A stretch of 64,000 nucleotides of DNA from Calliopsis andreniformis (taxonomy: Eukaryota > Arthropoda > Insecta > Hymenoptera > Andrenidae). This document shows, piece by piece, positions 52,291-63,840 of this stretch; positions within the stretch are counted from its first letter, which is position 1, and the number at the start of each line of letters is the position of its first letter. The stretch spans positions 744,001 to 808,000 of the forward strand of contig NW_027480564.1 of NCBI RefSeq assembly GCF_051401765.1, given 5' to 3'. Under the pieces are notes generated by a model that saw only the letters and a program-made list of their open reading frames with translations, did not search any database and was not told the origin of the DNA. The position numbers were made by a program, and so were the translations under genes.

Positions 52291-52735
52291 TTGAGGACTG
52301 AGGATTGAGGATTGAGGATTGAGGATTGAGGATTGATGGCTGAGGGTTGTGCGTTGAATGTTGAGGATTGAGGATTGAGGATTGAGGAATGCGGATTGAG
52401 GATTGAAGATAGAGTATTGATTATTGAAGATTGAGGATTGAGGATTGGGTGTTGAGGTTTGAGGACGAGGTCTGACGGTTGAGGATTGAGGTTTGAGGAT
52501 TGAGGACTGAGGATTGAGGACTGAGGATCGGGGATTGAGGATTGTGCATTGAGGATTGCAGATTGTGGACTGAGGATTGAGGATTGAAGATTGAGTATTG
52601 AGGGTTGAAGATTGAGGATTGAGGATTGAGGATTTAGGATTGAGGATGAGGGCTGTGGGTTGAGGATTGAGGTTTGAGGACTAAGCACTGAGGATTGAGG
52701 ATTGAGAATTGAGGATTGAGGATTGAGGAATGAAG
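52290..52735 (+). repeat. F-block 5' fragment without its F landmark
   Basis: This stretch begins with GATTGACGTTTGAGG and contains GATTGATGGCTGAGGG, GTGCGTTGAATG and GATTGTGCATTGAGG, as at the start of the F blocks. It then leaves that text near 52,735 before reaching the truncated and full F landmarks. GGATCGGGG at about 52,527 and GAGGAATGCGG at about 52,385 are private changes. Confidence 0.75.
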
Positions 52736-54290
52736 ATTGAAGATTGAGTATTCAGGATTGGAGATTGACGATTGAGGATTGAGGACCGAGGATTGAGGAT
52801 TGAGGATTGAATGTTGAGTGTTGAGGATTGACGATTGACGATTGAGGATTGAGAATTGAGGATTGAGGATTGAGGAATGAGCATTGAAGATTGAGTATTG
52901 AGGATTGAACGTTGAGGATTGTGGATTGAGGACTGAGGATTCAGGATTGAACATTGAGGACTGGGGACTGAGTGTTGAGGGTTGAGTGATGAGAATTGAT
53001 GTTTGTGGATAGAGATTTGAAGATTGCAGATTGAGTATTGAGTAATGAAAGCTGTGAATTGATGATATTCTATTGAGGATTGAGGATTGACAACTGATTG
53101 TAGAGGACTGAGGGCTGAAGATTGAGGATTCATGATTGAGGATTCAGGATTGAGGTTTGAGGACTGAGGATTGAAGATTGAGGATTGAGGACTGAGTATT
53201 GAGGATTGAGGATTGAGTATTGAGGATTGAGGGTGGAAGACTGAGGATTGGGTATTGAGGATTGAACGTTGAGGATTGAGGGTTGAGGATTGAGGATTGA
53301 GGATTGAAGATTGAAGAGTGAACATTAATGATTGAAGATTGAGGGTTGAGGATTGAGGGTTGTGGATTGAGGACGAGGACTGAGGGTTTAGTATTTGTGT
53401 TTGAAGTCTGAGGATTGAGGATTGAGGATTGAGAATTGAAGATTGAGGATTGAGGATTGAAGATTGAGGATTCGGTATTGAGGATTGAAGAATGAGGATT
53501 GAGGAGTGAGGACTGAGGACTGAGGATTGCAGTTTGAGTATTGAGGATTGAAGATTGAGGATTGAGGATTGAGGATTGAGGATTGAGTATTGAGGACTGA
53601 GGATTGAAGATTGAGTATTGAGGCTTGAAGATTGAGGATTGAGGTTTGAGGATTGAGGATTGAGGATTGAAGATTGAGGATTGGGGATTGAGGATTGACG
53701 ATTGAGTATTGAGCATTGACGATTGAGAATTGAGGATTGTGGATTGAGTATTGAGGACTGAGGATTGAGGATTGAAGATTGAATATTGATGATTGAAGAT
53801 TGAGGATCGAGGATTGAGGATTGAGGATTGAGGATTGAAGATTGAGTATTGAGGATTGAAGATTGAGGATTGAGGATTGTGGATTGAAGATTGAGGACGA
53901 GGAATGACGGTTGAGGATTGAGGTTTGAGGATTGAGGATTGAGGATTGAGGACTGAGGATTGAGGATTGAGGATTGTGCATTGAGGATTGCAGATTGTGG
54001 ACTGAGGATTGAGGATTGAAGATTGAGTATTGAGGGTTGAAGATTGAGGATTGAGGATTGAAGATTGAGGATTGAGGATTGTGGATTGAAGATTGAGGAC
54101 TGAGTGTTGAGGGTTGCGTGATGAGGATTGATGTTTGTGGATTGAGATTTGAAGATTGAAGAATGGGGATTGAGTATTGAAAACTGTGAATTGAGGATAT
54201 TCTATTGAGGATTGAGGATTGACAATTGATTGTTGAGGACTTATGGGTGAAGATTGAGGATTCAGGTTTGAGGATTCAGGATTGATGTTT
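52735..54290 (+). repeat. Partial third copy of the 1.84 kb unit
   Basis: From GAAGATTGAGTATTCAGG near 52740 the text again follows the G-D unit, with G at about 53065 and D at about 54190; its offset from the previous copy is about 1,800 bases. The first 0.4 kb of the unit is missing and is replaced by F-block text at 52,290-52,735. Near 53,890-54,050 it contains an interpolated stretch (GGACGAGGAATGACGG to GGATTGTGC) that belongs to the F block. Confidence 0.75.
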
Positions 54291-55490
54291 GAGGACTGAG
54301 GATTGAGGATCGAGGATTGAGGATTGAGGATTGATGGCTGAGGGTTGTGCGTTGAATATTGAGGATTGAGGATTGAGGATTGAGGATTGAGGATTGCGGA
54401 TTGAGGATTGAAGATAGAGTATTGATGATTGAAGATTGAGGATTGAGGATTGGGGTTTGAGGTTTGAGGACGAGGACTGACGGTTGAGGATTGAGGTTTG
54501 AGGATTGGGGATTGAGGATTGAGGACTGAGGATTGAGGATTGAGGATTGTGCATTGAGGATTGCAGATTGTGGACTGAGGATTGAGGATTGAAAATTGAG
54601 TATTGAGGGTTGAAGATTGAGGATTGAGGATTGAGGATTTAGGATTGAGGATGAGGGCTGTGGGTTGAGGATTGAGGTTTGAGGACTGAGGACTGAGGAT
54701 TGAGGATTGAGAATTGAGGATTGAGGATTGAGGATTGAAGAATGAGGATTGGGTATTGAGGATTGAAGAATGAGGAGTGAGGATTGAGGATTGAGGATTG
54801 AGGATTCAGGATTGAAGATTGCGTATTCAGGATTGGAGATTGACGATTGAGGATTGAGGACCGAGGATTGAGGATTGAGGATTGAAGGTTGAGTATTGAG
54901 GATTGACGATTGACGATTGAGGATTGAGAATTGAGGATTGAGGATTGAGGAATGAGCATTGAAGATTGAGTATTGAGGATTGAACGTTGAGGATTGTGGA
55001 TTGAGGATTGAGGATTCAGGATTGAATATTGAGGACTGGGGACTGAGTGTTGAGGGTTGAGTGATGAGAATTGATGTTTGTGGATAGAGATTTGAAGATT
55101 GAGGATTGGTTATTGGGGATTGAAGAATGAGGATTGAGGATTGAGGATTGAGGGTTGAGGATTGAGGATTGAGGATTGAATATTGAGTATTCAGTATTGG
55201 AGATTGACGATTGAGGATTGATGACCGAGGATTGAGGATTGAGGATTGGAGATTGAGTATCGAGGATTGAAGATTGAGGATTGAGGGTTGAGGATTGAGG
55301 ATTGAGGATTGAATATTGAGGATTGGGGACTGAGTGTTGAGGGTTGAGTGATGAGAATTGATGTTTGTGGGTACAGATTTGAAGATTGCAGGTTGAGCAT
55401 TGAGCATTGAAGCCTGTGAATTGAGGATATTCTATTGAGGATTGAGGATTGACAACTGATTGTTGAGGACTGAGGGCTGAAATTGAGGAT
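54262..55490 (+). repeat. F block, fourth copy
   Basis: Full-length copy with GATTGATGTTTG in place of GATTGACGTTTG at 54,280, GAGGATCGAGG at about 54,307 and GGGGTTTGAGG in place of GGGGGTTGAGG at about 54,453. The same GGGGTTTGAGG spelling and the GGATTGAAAATTG text occur in the last copy at 62.2-63.4 kb, so these two copies are closest relatives. The F landmark at 55,425 reads GAGCATTGAGCATTG. Confidence 0.8.
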
Positions 55491-55499
55491 TCAGGGTTG

Positions 55500-57060
55500 A
55501 GAATTCAGGATTGATGTTTGAGGTCTGAGGATTGAGGATTGAGGATTGAGAATTGAGGACTGAGGATTGAGGATTGAAGATTGAGGATTGGGTGTTGAGG
55601 ATTGAAGAATGTGGATAGAGGATTGATTATTGAGGATTGAGGATTGAAGATTGACTATTGAGGATTGAAGATTGAAGACTGAGGATTGAGGATTGAGGAT
55701 TGAGGGTTGAGGGTTGAAGATTGAGGATTGGGTATTGCGGATTGAACATAGAGGATTGAAGATTGAGGATTGGGTTTTGAGGATAGAAGGATGAGGATTG
55801 AGGACTGAGAATTGAGGATTGAGGATTGAGGATTGGGGATTGAGGATTGAAGACTGATGATTGGGAATTGAGGATTGAACATTGAGGGTTGAGAGTTGAG
55901 GATTGAGGATTGAGGATTGAGGATTGAAGATTGAATATTAATGATTGAAGATTGAGGATTGAGGATTGAGGGTTGCGGATTGAGGACGAGGACTGAGGGT
56001 TGAGTATTGGTGTTTGGAGTCTGAGGATTGAGGATTGTGGATTGAGAATTGAGGATTGTGGATTGAGGATTGAAGATTGAGGATTCGGTATTGAGGATTG
56101 AAGAATGAGAATTGAGGAGTGAGGACTGAGGACTGAGGATTGCAGTTTGAGTATTGAGGATTGAAGATTGAGGATTGAGGATTGAGGATTGAGGATTGAG
56201 GATTGAGGATTGAGGATTGAGTATTGAGGATTGAGGGTGGAAGACTGAGGATTGGGTATTGAGGATTGAACGTTGAGGATTGAGGGTTGAGGATTGAGGA
56301 TTGAGGATTGAAGATTGAAGATTGAACATTAATGATTGAAGATTGAGGGTTGAGGATTCAGGGTTGTGGATTGAGGACGAGGACAGAGGGTTGAGTATTT
56401 GTGTTTGAAGTCTGAGGATTGAGGATTGAGGATTGAGAATTGAAGATTGAGGATTGAGGATTGAAGATTGAGGATTCGGTATTGAGGATTGAAGAATGAG
56501 GATTGAGGAGTGAGGACTGAGGACTGAGGATTGCAGTTTGAGTATTGAGGATTGAAGATTGAGGATTGAGGATTGAGGATTGACTATTGAGTATTGAGGA
56601 CTGAGGATTGAAGATTGTGTATTGAGGCTTGAAGATTGAGGATTGAGGATTGAGGATTGAGGATTGAGGATTGAAGATTGAGTATTGGGGATTGAGGATT
56701 GACGATTGAGTATTGAGCATTGACGATTGAGAATTGAGGATTGTGGATTGAGTATTGAGGATTGAGGATTGAAGATTGAATATTGATGATTGAAGATTGA
56801 GGATCGAGGATTGAGGATTGAGGATTGAGGATTGAAGATTGAGTATTGAGGATTGAAGATTGAGGATTGAGGATTGTGGATTGAAGATTGAGGACTGAGT
56901 GTTGAGGGTTGCGTGATGAGGATTGATGTTTGTGGATTGAGATTTGACGATTGAAGAATGGGGATTGAGTATTGAAAACTGTGAATTGAGGATATTCTAT
57001 TGAGGATTGAGGATTGACAATTGATTGTTGAGGACTTATGGGTGAAGATTGAGGATTCAG
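55500..57060 (+). repeat. Right-domain spacer with D landmark
   Basis: After the F landmark the text runs through GATGTTTGAGGTCTGAGG, the GATTGACTATTG cluster (about 55,650), GGGTTTTGAGGATAG (about 55,770), GAATATTAATGATTG (about 55,930), GGATTGCAGTTTG (about 56,143) and a second GGATTGCAGTTTG (about 56,530) to a D landmark at about 56,990. It matches 39.5-40.2 kb joined to 40.75-41.5 kb without the intervening G landmark, so it looks like a deletion product of the R1-type order. Confidence 0.7.
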
Positions 57061-57840
57061 GTTTGAGGATTCAGGATTGACGTTTGAGGACTGAGGATTG
57101 AGGATTGAGGATTGAGGATTGAGGATTGATGGCTGAGGGTTGTGCGTTGAATATTGAGGTTTGAGGATTGAGGATTGAGGATTGCGGATTGAGGATTGAA
57201 GATAGAGTATTGATGATTGAAGATTGAGGATTGAGGATTGGGGGTTGAGTTTTGAGGACGAGGACTGACGGTTGAGGATTGAGGTTTGAGGATTGAGGAT
57301 TGAGGATTGAGGACTGAGGATTGAGGATTGAGGATTGAACGTTGAGGATTGTGGATTGAGGATTGAGGATTCAGGATTGAATATTGAGGACTGGGGACTG
57401 AGTGTTGAGGGTTGAGTGATGAGAATTGATGTTTGTGGATAGAGATTTGAAGATTGAGGATTGGGTATTGGGGATTGAAGAATGAGGATTGAGGATTGAG
57501 GATTGAGGGTTGAGGATTGAGGATTGAGGATTGAATATTGAGTATTCAGTATTGGAGATTGACGATTGAGGATTGATGACCGAGGATTGAGGATTGAGGA
57601 TTGGAGATTGAGTATCGAGGATTGAAGATTGAGGATTGAGGATTGAGGATTGGGGATTGAGGATTGAATATTGATGATTGGGGACTGAGTGTTGAGGGTT
57701 GAGTGATGAGAATTGATGTTTGTGGGTACAGATTTGAAGATTGCAGGTTGAGTATTGAGCATTGAAGCCTGTGAATTGAGGATATTCTATTGAGGATTGA
57801 GGATTGACAACTGATTGTTGAGGACTGAGGGCTGAAATTG
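57060..57840 (+). repeat. F block, fifth copy, with internal deletion
   Basis: From GATTGACGTTTG (57075) to GAACGTTGAGG (57338) this copy spans 263 bases, against 702 bases in the copy at 54,280-54,982. About 440 bases containing the GATTGTGC, GATGAGGGCTGTG and first GGACCGAGG texts are gone. The truncated landmark and full F landmark that follow are intact. Confidence 0.85.
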
Positions 57841-59150
57841 AGGATTCAGGGTTGAGAATTCAGGATTGAGGTTTGAGGACTGAGGATTGAGGATTGAGGA
57901 TTGAGGACTGAGGATTGAAGATTGAGTATTGAGGATTGAAAATTGAGGATTGAGGATTGGGGATTGAGGATTGAGGATTGAAGATTGAGGATTGGGGATT
58001 GAGGATTGACGATTGAGTATTGAGCATTGACGATTGAGAATTGAGGATTGTGGATTGAGTATTGAGGATTGAGGATTGAGGATTGAGGATTGAAGATTGA
58101 ATATTGATGATTGAAGATTGAGGATTGAGGATTGAGGGTTGCGGATTGAGGACGAGGACTCAGGGTTGAGTATTGGTGTTTGAAGTCTGAGGATTGAGGA
58201 TTGTGGATTGAGAATTGAGGATTGTGGATTGAGGATTGAAGATTGAGGATCCGGTATTGAGGATTGAAGAATGAGAATTGAGGAGTGAAGACTGAGGATT
58301 GAGGATTGCAGTTTGAGTATTGAGGATTGAAGATTGAGGATTGAGGATTGAGGATTGAGTATTGAGGATTGAGGATTGAGGATTGAAGATTGAGTATTGA
58401 GGATTGAAGATTGAGGATTGAGGATTGAGGATTGAGGATTGAGGATTGAAGATTGAGGATTGGGTGTTGAGGATTGAAGAATGTGGATTGAGGATTGATT
58501 ATTGAGGATTGAGGATTGAAGATTGACTATTGAGGATTGAAGATTGAAGACTGAGGATTGAAGGTTGAGGATTGGGTGTTGAGGATAGAAGAATGAGCAT
58601 TGAGGATTGAGGATTGAGGATTGAGGATTGAAGATTCAGTATTGAGGATTGAAGATTGAGGATTGAGGATTGACGATTGAGGATTGAAGATTGAGTATTG
58701 AGGATTGAAGATTGAGGATTGAGGACTGAGTATTGAGGATGGAGGGTTGAGGATTGAGGATTGAGGATTGAAGACTGAGGATTGGGTATTGATGGTTGAA
58801 CATTGAGGATTGACGATTGAAGATTGAGTATTGAGGATTGAAGATTGACGGTTAAGGATTGAGAATTGAGGATTGAGGATTGAGGAATGATCATTGAAGA
58901 TTGAGTATTGAGGATTGAACGTTGAGGATTGTTGATTGAGGATTGAGGATTGAGGATTGAATATTGACGATTGGGGACTGAGTGTTGAGGGTTGAGTGAT
59001 GAGAATTGATGTTTGTGGACAGAGATTTGAAGATTGCAGATTGAGTATTGAGTAATGAAAACTCTGAATTGATGATATTCTATTGAGGATTGAGGATTGA
59101 CAACTGATTGTAGAGGACTGAGGGCTGAAGATTGAGGATTCAGTATCAGG
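57840..59150 (+). repeat. Right-domain spacer ending in a mutated G landmark
   Basis: The text resembles 38.66-39.15 kb, with GAGGATCCGGTATTG (BamHI site GGATCC at about 58,248), and then the GATTGACTATTG cluster at about 58,520. The G landmark near 59,070 is more diverged than other G copies (GGACAGAGATTTG, GAAAACTCTG). Directly after it, at 59,148-59,158, the text GATTCAGTATCAGGGATTC breaks the heptamer register. Confidence 0.7.
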
Positions 59151-59339
59151 GATTCAGGATTGAGGATTGAGGATTGAGGATTGAGGATTGAGGATTGAGG
59201 ATTGAGGATTGGGTATTAAGGATTGAAGAATGAGGATTGAGGATTGAGGATTGGGGATTGAGGATTGAGGATTGAGGATTGAGTATTCAGGCTTGAGGTT
59301 GGCGATTGAGGGTTGAGGATTGAGGATAGAGGATTGAAG

Positions 59340-59530
59340 ATTGAGTATTGGGGACTGAGTGTTGAGGGTTGAGTGATGAGAATTGATGATTGTGGATAGA
59401 GATTTGAAGATTTCTGGTTGAGTATTGAGTATTGGAACCTGTGAATTCAGGATATTCTATTGAGGATTGAGGACTAACAACTGATTGTTGAGGACTGAGG
59501 TCTGAAGACAGAGGATTCAGGTTTGAGGAT
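59340..59530 (+). repeat. Isolated, degenerate class C landmark
   Basis: This block reads GATGATTGTGGATAGAG, GATTTCTGGTTGAG, GGAACCTGTGAATTCAGG, GATATTCTATTG, GACTAACAACTG and GGTCTGAAGACAGAGG. These are class C texts with four private changes. Every other class C copy lies left of 34.6 kb. It is probably an old remnant of the left family inside the right domain, or a shared ancestor of both. Confidence 0.8.
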
Positions 59531-59809
59531 TCAGGATTGAGGTTAGAGGACTGAGGATTGAGGATTGAGGATTGAGGATTGAGGATTGAGGATTGAAGAT
59601 TGAGGTTTGAGTATTGAGGATTGAACATTGAGGACTGTGGATTGAGTATTGAGGATCGAGAATTGAGGACTGAGGATTGAGGATTGAAGATTGAGGATTG
59701 GGTGTTGAGGATTGAGGGTTGTGGATTGAGGACGAGGACTGAGGGTTGAGTATTGATGTTTGAGGTCTGAGGATTGAGGATTGAGGATTGAGGATTGAGG
59801 ATTGAGAAT

Positions 59810-60650
59810 TGAGGACTGAGGATTGAGGATTGAAGATTGAGGATTGGGTGTTGAGGATTGAGGAATGTGGAGTGAGGATTGAGGATTGAGGATTGAGGAT
59901 TGAAGATTGAGTATTGACGATTGAAGATTGAGGATTGAGGATTGAGGATTGAGGATTGAGGGTTGAGGATTGAAGATTGAGGATTGGGTATTGCGGATTG
60001 AACATTGAGGATTGAAGATTGAGGATTGGGTGTTGAGGGTTGAAGAATGAGGATTGAGGATTGAGGATTGAGGATTGAGGATTGAAGATTCAGTATTGAG
60101 GATTGAAGATTGTGGATTAAGGATTGAGGATTGAGGATTGAGGATTGAAGATTGGGTATTGAGGATTGAAGATTGAGGATTGAGGACTGAGTATTGAGGA
60201 TTGAGGATTGAGTATTGAGGATTGAGGGTGGAAGACTGAGGATTGGGTAACGAGGATTGAACGTTGAGGATTGAGGGTTGAGGATTGAGGATTGAGGATT
60301 GAAGATTGAAGATTGAATATTAATGATTGAAGATTGAGGATTGAGGATTGAGGGTTGTGGATTGAGGACGAGGACTGAGGGTTGAGTATTGGTGTTTGAA
60401 GTCTGAGGATTGAGGATTGAGGATTGAGGATTGAGGATTGAGGATTGAAGATTAAGGATTCGGTATTGAGGATTGAAGAATGAGGATTGAGGAGTGAGGA
60501 CTGAGGATTGAGGATTGCAGTTTGAGTATTGAGGATTGAAGATTGAGGATTGAGGATTGAGGATTGAGGATTGAGGATTGAGGATCGATTATTGAAGATT
60601 GAGTATTGAGGATTGAAGATTGAGGATTGAGGATTGAGGATTGAGGATTG
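59810..60650 (+). repeat. 1.62 kb-offset duplicated block, copy 1
   Basis: The text GGGTGTTGAGGATTG, GTGGAGTGAGG (59868), GGGTATTGCGG, GGATTAAGGATTG, GGGTAACGAGG and GAATATTAATGATTG recurs in the same order at 61,430-62,150. GTGGAGTGAGG gives an offset of 1,622 bases. The joint frequency of substitutions is higher than between R1 and R2, so this duplication is older. Confidence 0.75.
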
Positions 60651-61430
60651 AGGATGAGGGCTGAGGGTTGAGGATTGAGGTTTGAGGTTTGAGGACTGAG
60701 GACTGAGGATTGAGGATTGAGAATTGAGGATTGATGATTGAGTATTGTAGATTGAGGATCGGGTATTGAGGATTGAAGAATGTGGATTGAGGATTGAGAA
60801 TTGAGGATTGAGGATTGAAGATTGAGGATTGAGGATTGAGGATTGAGGATTGAATATTGAGTATTGTGGATTGAAGATTGAGGATTGATGATTGAGGGAT
60901 GAGGATTGAGGACGAGGACTGACGGTTGAGGATTGAGGTTTGAGGATTGAGGATTGAGAATTGAGGACTGAGGATTGAGGATTGAGGATTGAGCATTGTG
61001 GATTGAAGATTGAGGACTCGGGATTGAGGATTGGTGATACAGGATTAAGGATTGAAGATTGGGGATTGAGGATCTAGGATTGGAGATTAATTATTGAGGA
61101 TTGAAGATTGAGGATTAAGGATTGAGGATTGAGGATCGAGGACAGAGGAATGACGATTCAGTATTGAAGATTGAGGATTGATCACTGAGGATTGAGGATT
61201 GAGGATTGAGGTTTGAGTACTGAGGATTGTGGATTGAAGATTGAGTATTGAGGATTGAAGGTTGAGGATTGAGGATTGAGGATTGATGATTGAGGATGAG
61301 GGCTGAGGTTTGAGGATTGAGGATTGAGGATTGAAGATTGAGGATTGTGGATTGAGGACTGAGGATTGACGATTGAGTATTGAGCATTGAGGATTGAGGA
61401 TTGAGGATTCAGGATTGAGAATTGAGGACT
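60650..61430 (+). repeat. Most degenerate stretch of the array
   Basis: The heptamer rhythm is weakest here, especially at 61,010-61,160: GGACTCGGGATTG, GGTGATACAGG, GGATCTAGGATTGG, GGAGATTAATTATTG and GGACAGAGGAATGACG. No complete landmark is present. I found no long match elsewhere in the window for 61,010-61,160. I see no unique gene; the text is still clearly heptamer-derived. Confidence 0.75.
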
Positions 61431-62150
61431 GAGGATTGAGGATTGAAGATTGAGGATTGGGTGTTGAGGATTGAAGAATGTGGAGTGAGGATTGAGGATT
61501 GAGGATTGAGGATTGAAGATTGAGTATTGAGGATTGAAGATAGAGGATTGACGATTGAGGATTGAGGATTGAGGGTTGAGGATTGAAGGTTGAGGGTTGG
61601 ATATTGCGGATTGAACATTGAGGATTGAAGATTGAGGATTGGTTGTTGAGGGTTGAAGAATGAGGATTGAGGATTGAGGATTGAGGATTGAGGATTGAAG
61701 ATTCAGTATTGAGGATTGAAGGTTGTGGATTAAGGATTGAGGATTGAGGATTGAAGATTGAGTATTGAGGACTGAAGATTGAGGATTGAGGACTGAGTAT
61801 TGAGGATTGAGGATTGAGTATTGAGGATTGAGGGTGGAAGACTGAGGATTGGGTAATGATGATTGAATGTTGAGGATTGAGGGTTGAGGATTGAGGATGA
61901 GGATTGAAGATTGAAGATTGAATATTAATGATTGAAGATTGAGGATTGAGGATTGAGGGTTGTGGATTGAGGACGAGGACTGAGGGTTGAGTATTTGTGT
62001 TTGAAGTCTGAGGATTGAGGATTGAGGATTGAGGATTGAGGATTGAGGATTGAGGATTCAGTATTGAGGATTGAAGAATGAGGATTGAGGAGTGAGGACT
62101 GAGGACTGAGGATTGCAGTTTGAGTATTGAGGATTGAAGATTGAGGATTG
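61430..62150 (+). repeat. 1.62 kb-offset duplicated block, copy 2
   Basis: This is the partner of 59.81-60.65 kb. Differences include GGATATTGCGG for GGGTATTGCGG (about 61,588), GGTTGTTGAGG for GGGTGTTGAGG (about 61,641), GGGTAATGATGATTG for GGGTAACGAGG (about 61,853) and GAGGATGAGGATT, one base short of two heptamers (about 61,893). It joins the D-landmark remnant at about 62,157. Confidence 0.75.
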
Positions 62151-62197
62151 AGGATTGACAATTGATTGTTGAGGACTTATGGGTGAAGATTGAGGAT

Positions 62198-63420
62198 TCA
62201 GGTTTGAGGATTCAGGATTGACGTTTGAGGACTGAGGATTGAGGATTGATGGCTGAGGGTTGTGCGTTGAATATTGAGGATTGAGGATTGAGGATTGAGG
62301 ATTGAGGATTGCGGATTGAGGATTGAAGATAGAGTATTGATGATTGAAGATTGAGGATTGAGGATTGGGGTTTGAGGTTTGAGGACGACAACTGACGGTT
62401 GAGGATTGAGGTTTGAGGATTGAGGATTGAGGTTTGAGGACTGAGGACTGAGGATTGAGGATTGAGGATTGTGCATTGAGGATTGCAGATTGTGGACTGA
62501 GGATTGAGGATTGAAAATTGAGTATTGAGGGTTGAAGATTGAGGATTGAGGATTGAGGATTTAGGATTGAGGATGAGGGCTGTGGGTTGAGGATTGAGGT
62601 TTGAGGACTGAGGACTGAGGATTGAGGATTGATAATTGAGGATTGAGGATTGAGGATTGAAGAATGAGGATTGGGTATTGAGGATTGAAGAATGAGGAGT
62701 GAGGATTGAGGATTGAGGATTGAGGATTCAGGATTGAAGATTGAGTATTCAGGATTGGAGATTGACGATTGAGGATTGAGGACCGAGGATTGAGGATTGA
62801 GGATTGAAGGTTGAGTATTGAGGATTGACGATTGACGATTGAGGATTGAGAATTGAGGATTGAGGATTGAGGAATGAGCATTGAAGATTGAGTATTGAGG
62901 ATTGAACGTTGAGGATTGTGGATTGAGGATTGAGGATTCAGGATTGAATATTGAGGACTGGGGACTGAGTGTTGAGGGTTGAGTGATGAGAATTGATGTT
63001 TGTGGATAGAGATTTGAAGATTGAGGATTGGGAATTGGGGATTGAAGAATGAGGATTGAGGATTGAGGATTGAGGATTGAGGGTTGAGGATTGAGGATTG
63101 AGGATTGAATATTGAGTATTCAGTATTGGAGATTGACGATTGAGGATTGATGACCGAGGATTGAGGATTGAGGATTGGAGATTGAGTATCGAGGATTGAA
63201 GATTGAGGATTGAGGATTGAGGATTGAGGATTGAGGATTGAATATTGAGGATTGGGGACTGAGTGTTGAGGGTTGAGTGATGAGAATTGATGTTTGTGGG
63301 TACAGATTTGAAGATTGCAGGTTGTGCATTGAGCATTGAAGCCTGTGAATTGAGGATATTCTATTGAGGATTGAGGATTGACAACTGATTGTTGAGGACT
63401 GAGGGCTGAAATTGAGGATT
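62198..63420 (+). repeat. F block, last copy
   Basis: This copy follows a partial D landmark (GACAATTGATTGTTGAGGAC at 62,157) that lacks its upstream half, including the GATATTCT core. It has a shortened GAGGATT run after GATTGACGTTTGAGG, GGACGACAACTGACGG at about 62,385 and GATAATTGAGG at about 62,631. The F landmark lies at about 63,350. Confidence 0.8.
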
Positions 63421-63584
63421 CAGGGTTGAGAATTCAGGATTGAGGTTTGAGGACTGAGGATTGAGGATTTAGGATTGTGGACTGAGGATTGAAGATTGAG
63501 TATTGAGGATTGAAGATTGAGGATTGAGGATTGGGGATTGAGGATTGAGGATTGAAGATTGAGGATTGGGGATTGAGGATTGAA

Positions 63585-63840
63585 GGTTGTGGATCCGGTA
63601 TTGAGGATTGAAGAATGAGAATTGAGGAGTGAAGACTGAGGATTGAGGATTGCAGTTTGAGTATTGAGGATTGAAGATTGAGGATTGAGGATTGAGGATT
63701 GAGGATTGAGGATTGAGGATTGAGGATTGAGGATTGTGGATTGAGGATTGAAGATTGAGGATCCGGTATTGAGGATTGAAGAATGAGAATTGAGGAGTGA
63801 AGACTGAGGATTGAGGATTGCAGTTTGAGTATTGAGGATT
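63585..63840 (+). repeat. 168-base tandem duplication at the right end
   Basis: GGATCCGGTATTGAGG, GAATTGAGGAGTGAAG and GGATTGCAGTTTGAG occur twice in the same order. GGATCCGGTA starts at 63591 and 63759, an offset of 168 bases, which is exactly 24 heptamers. The segments between are near-pure GAGGATT. The same text occurs singly near 39,064, 43,146, 47,842 and 58,248, so the doubling is local and probably recent. Confidence 0.9.
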
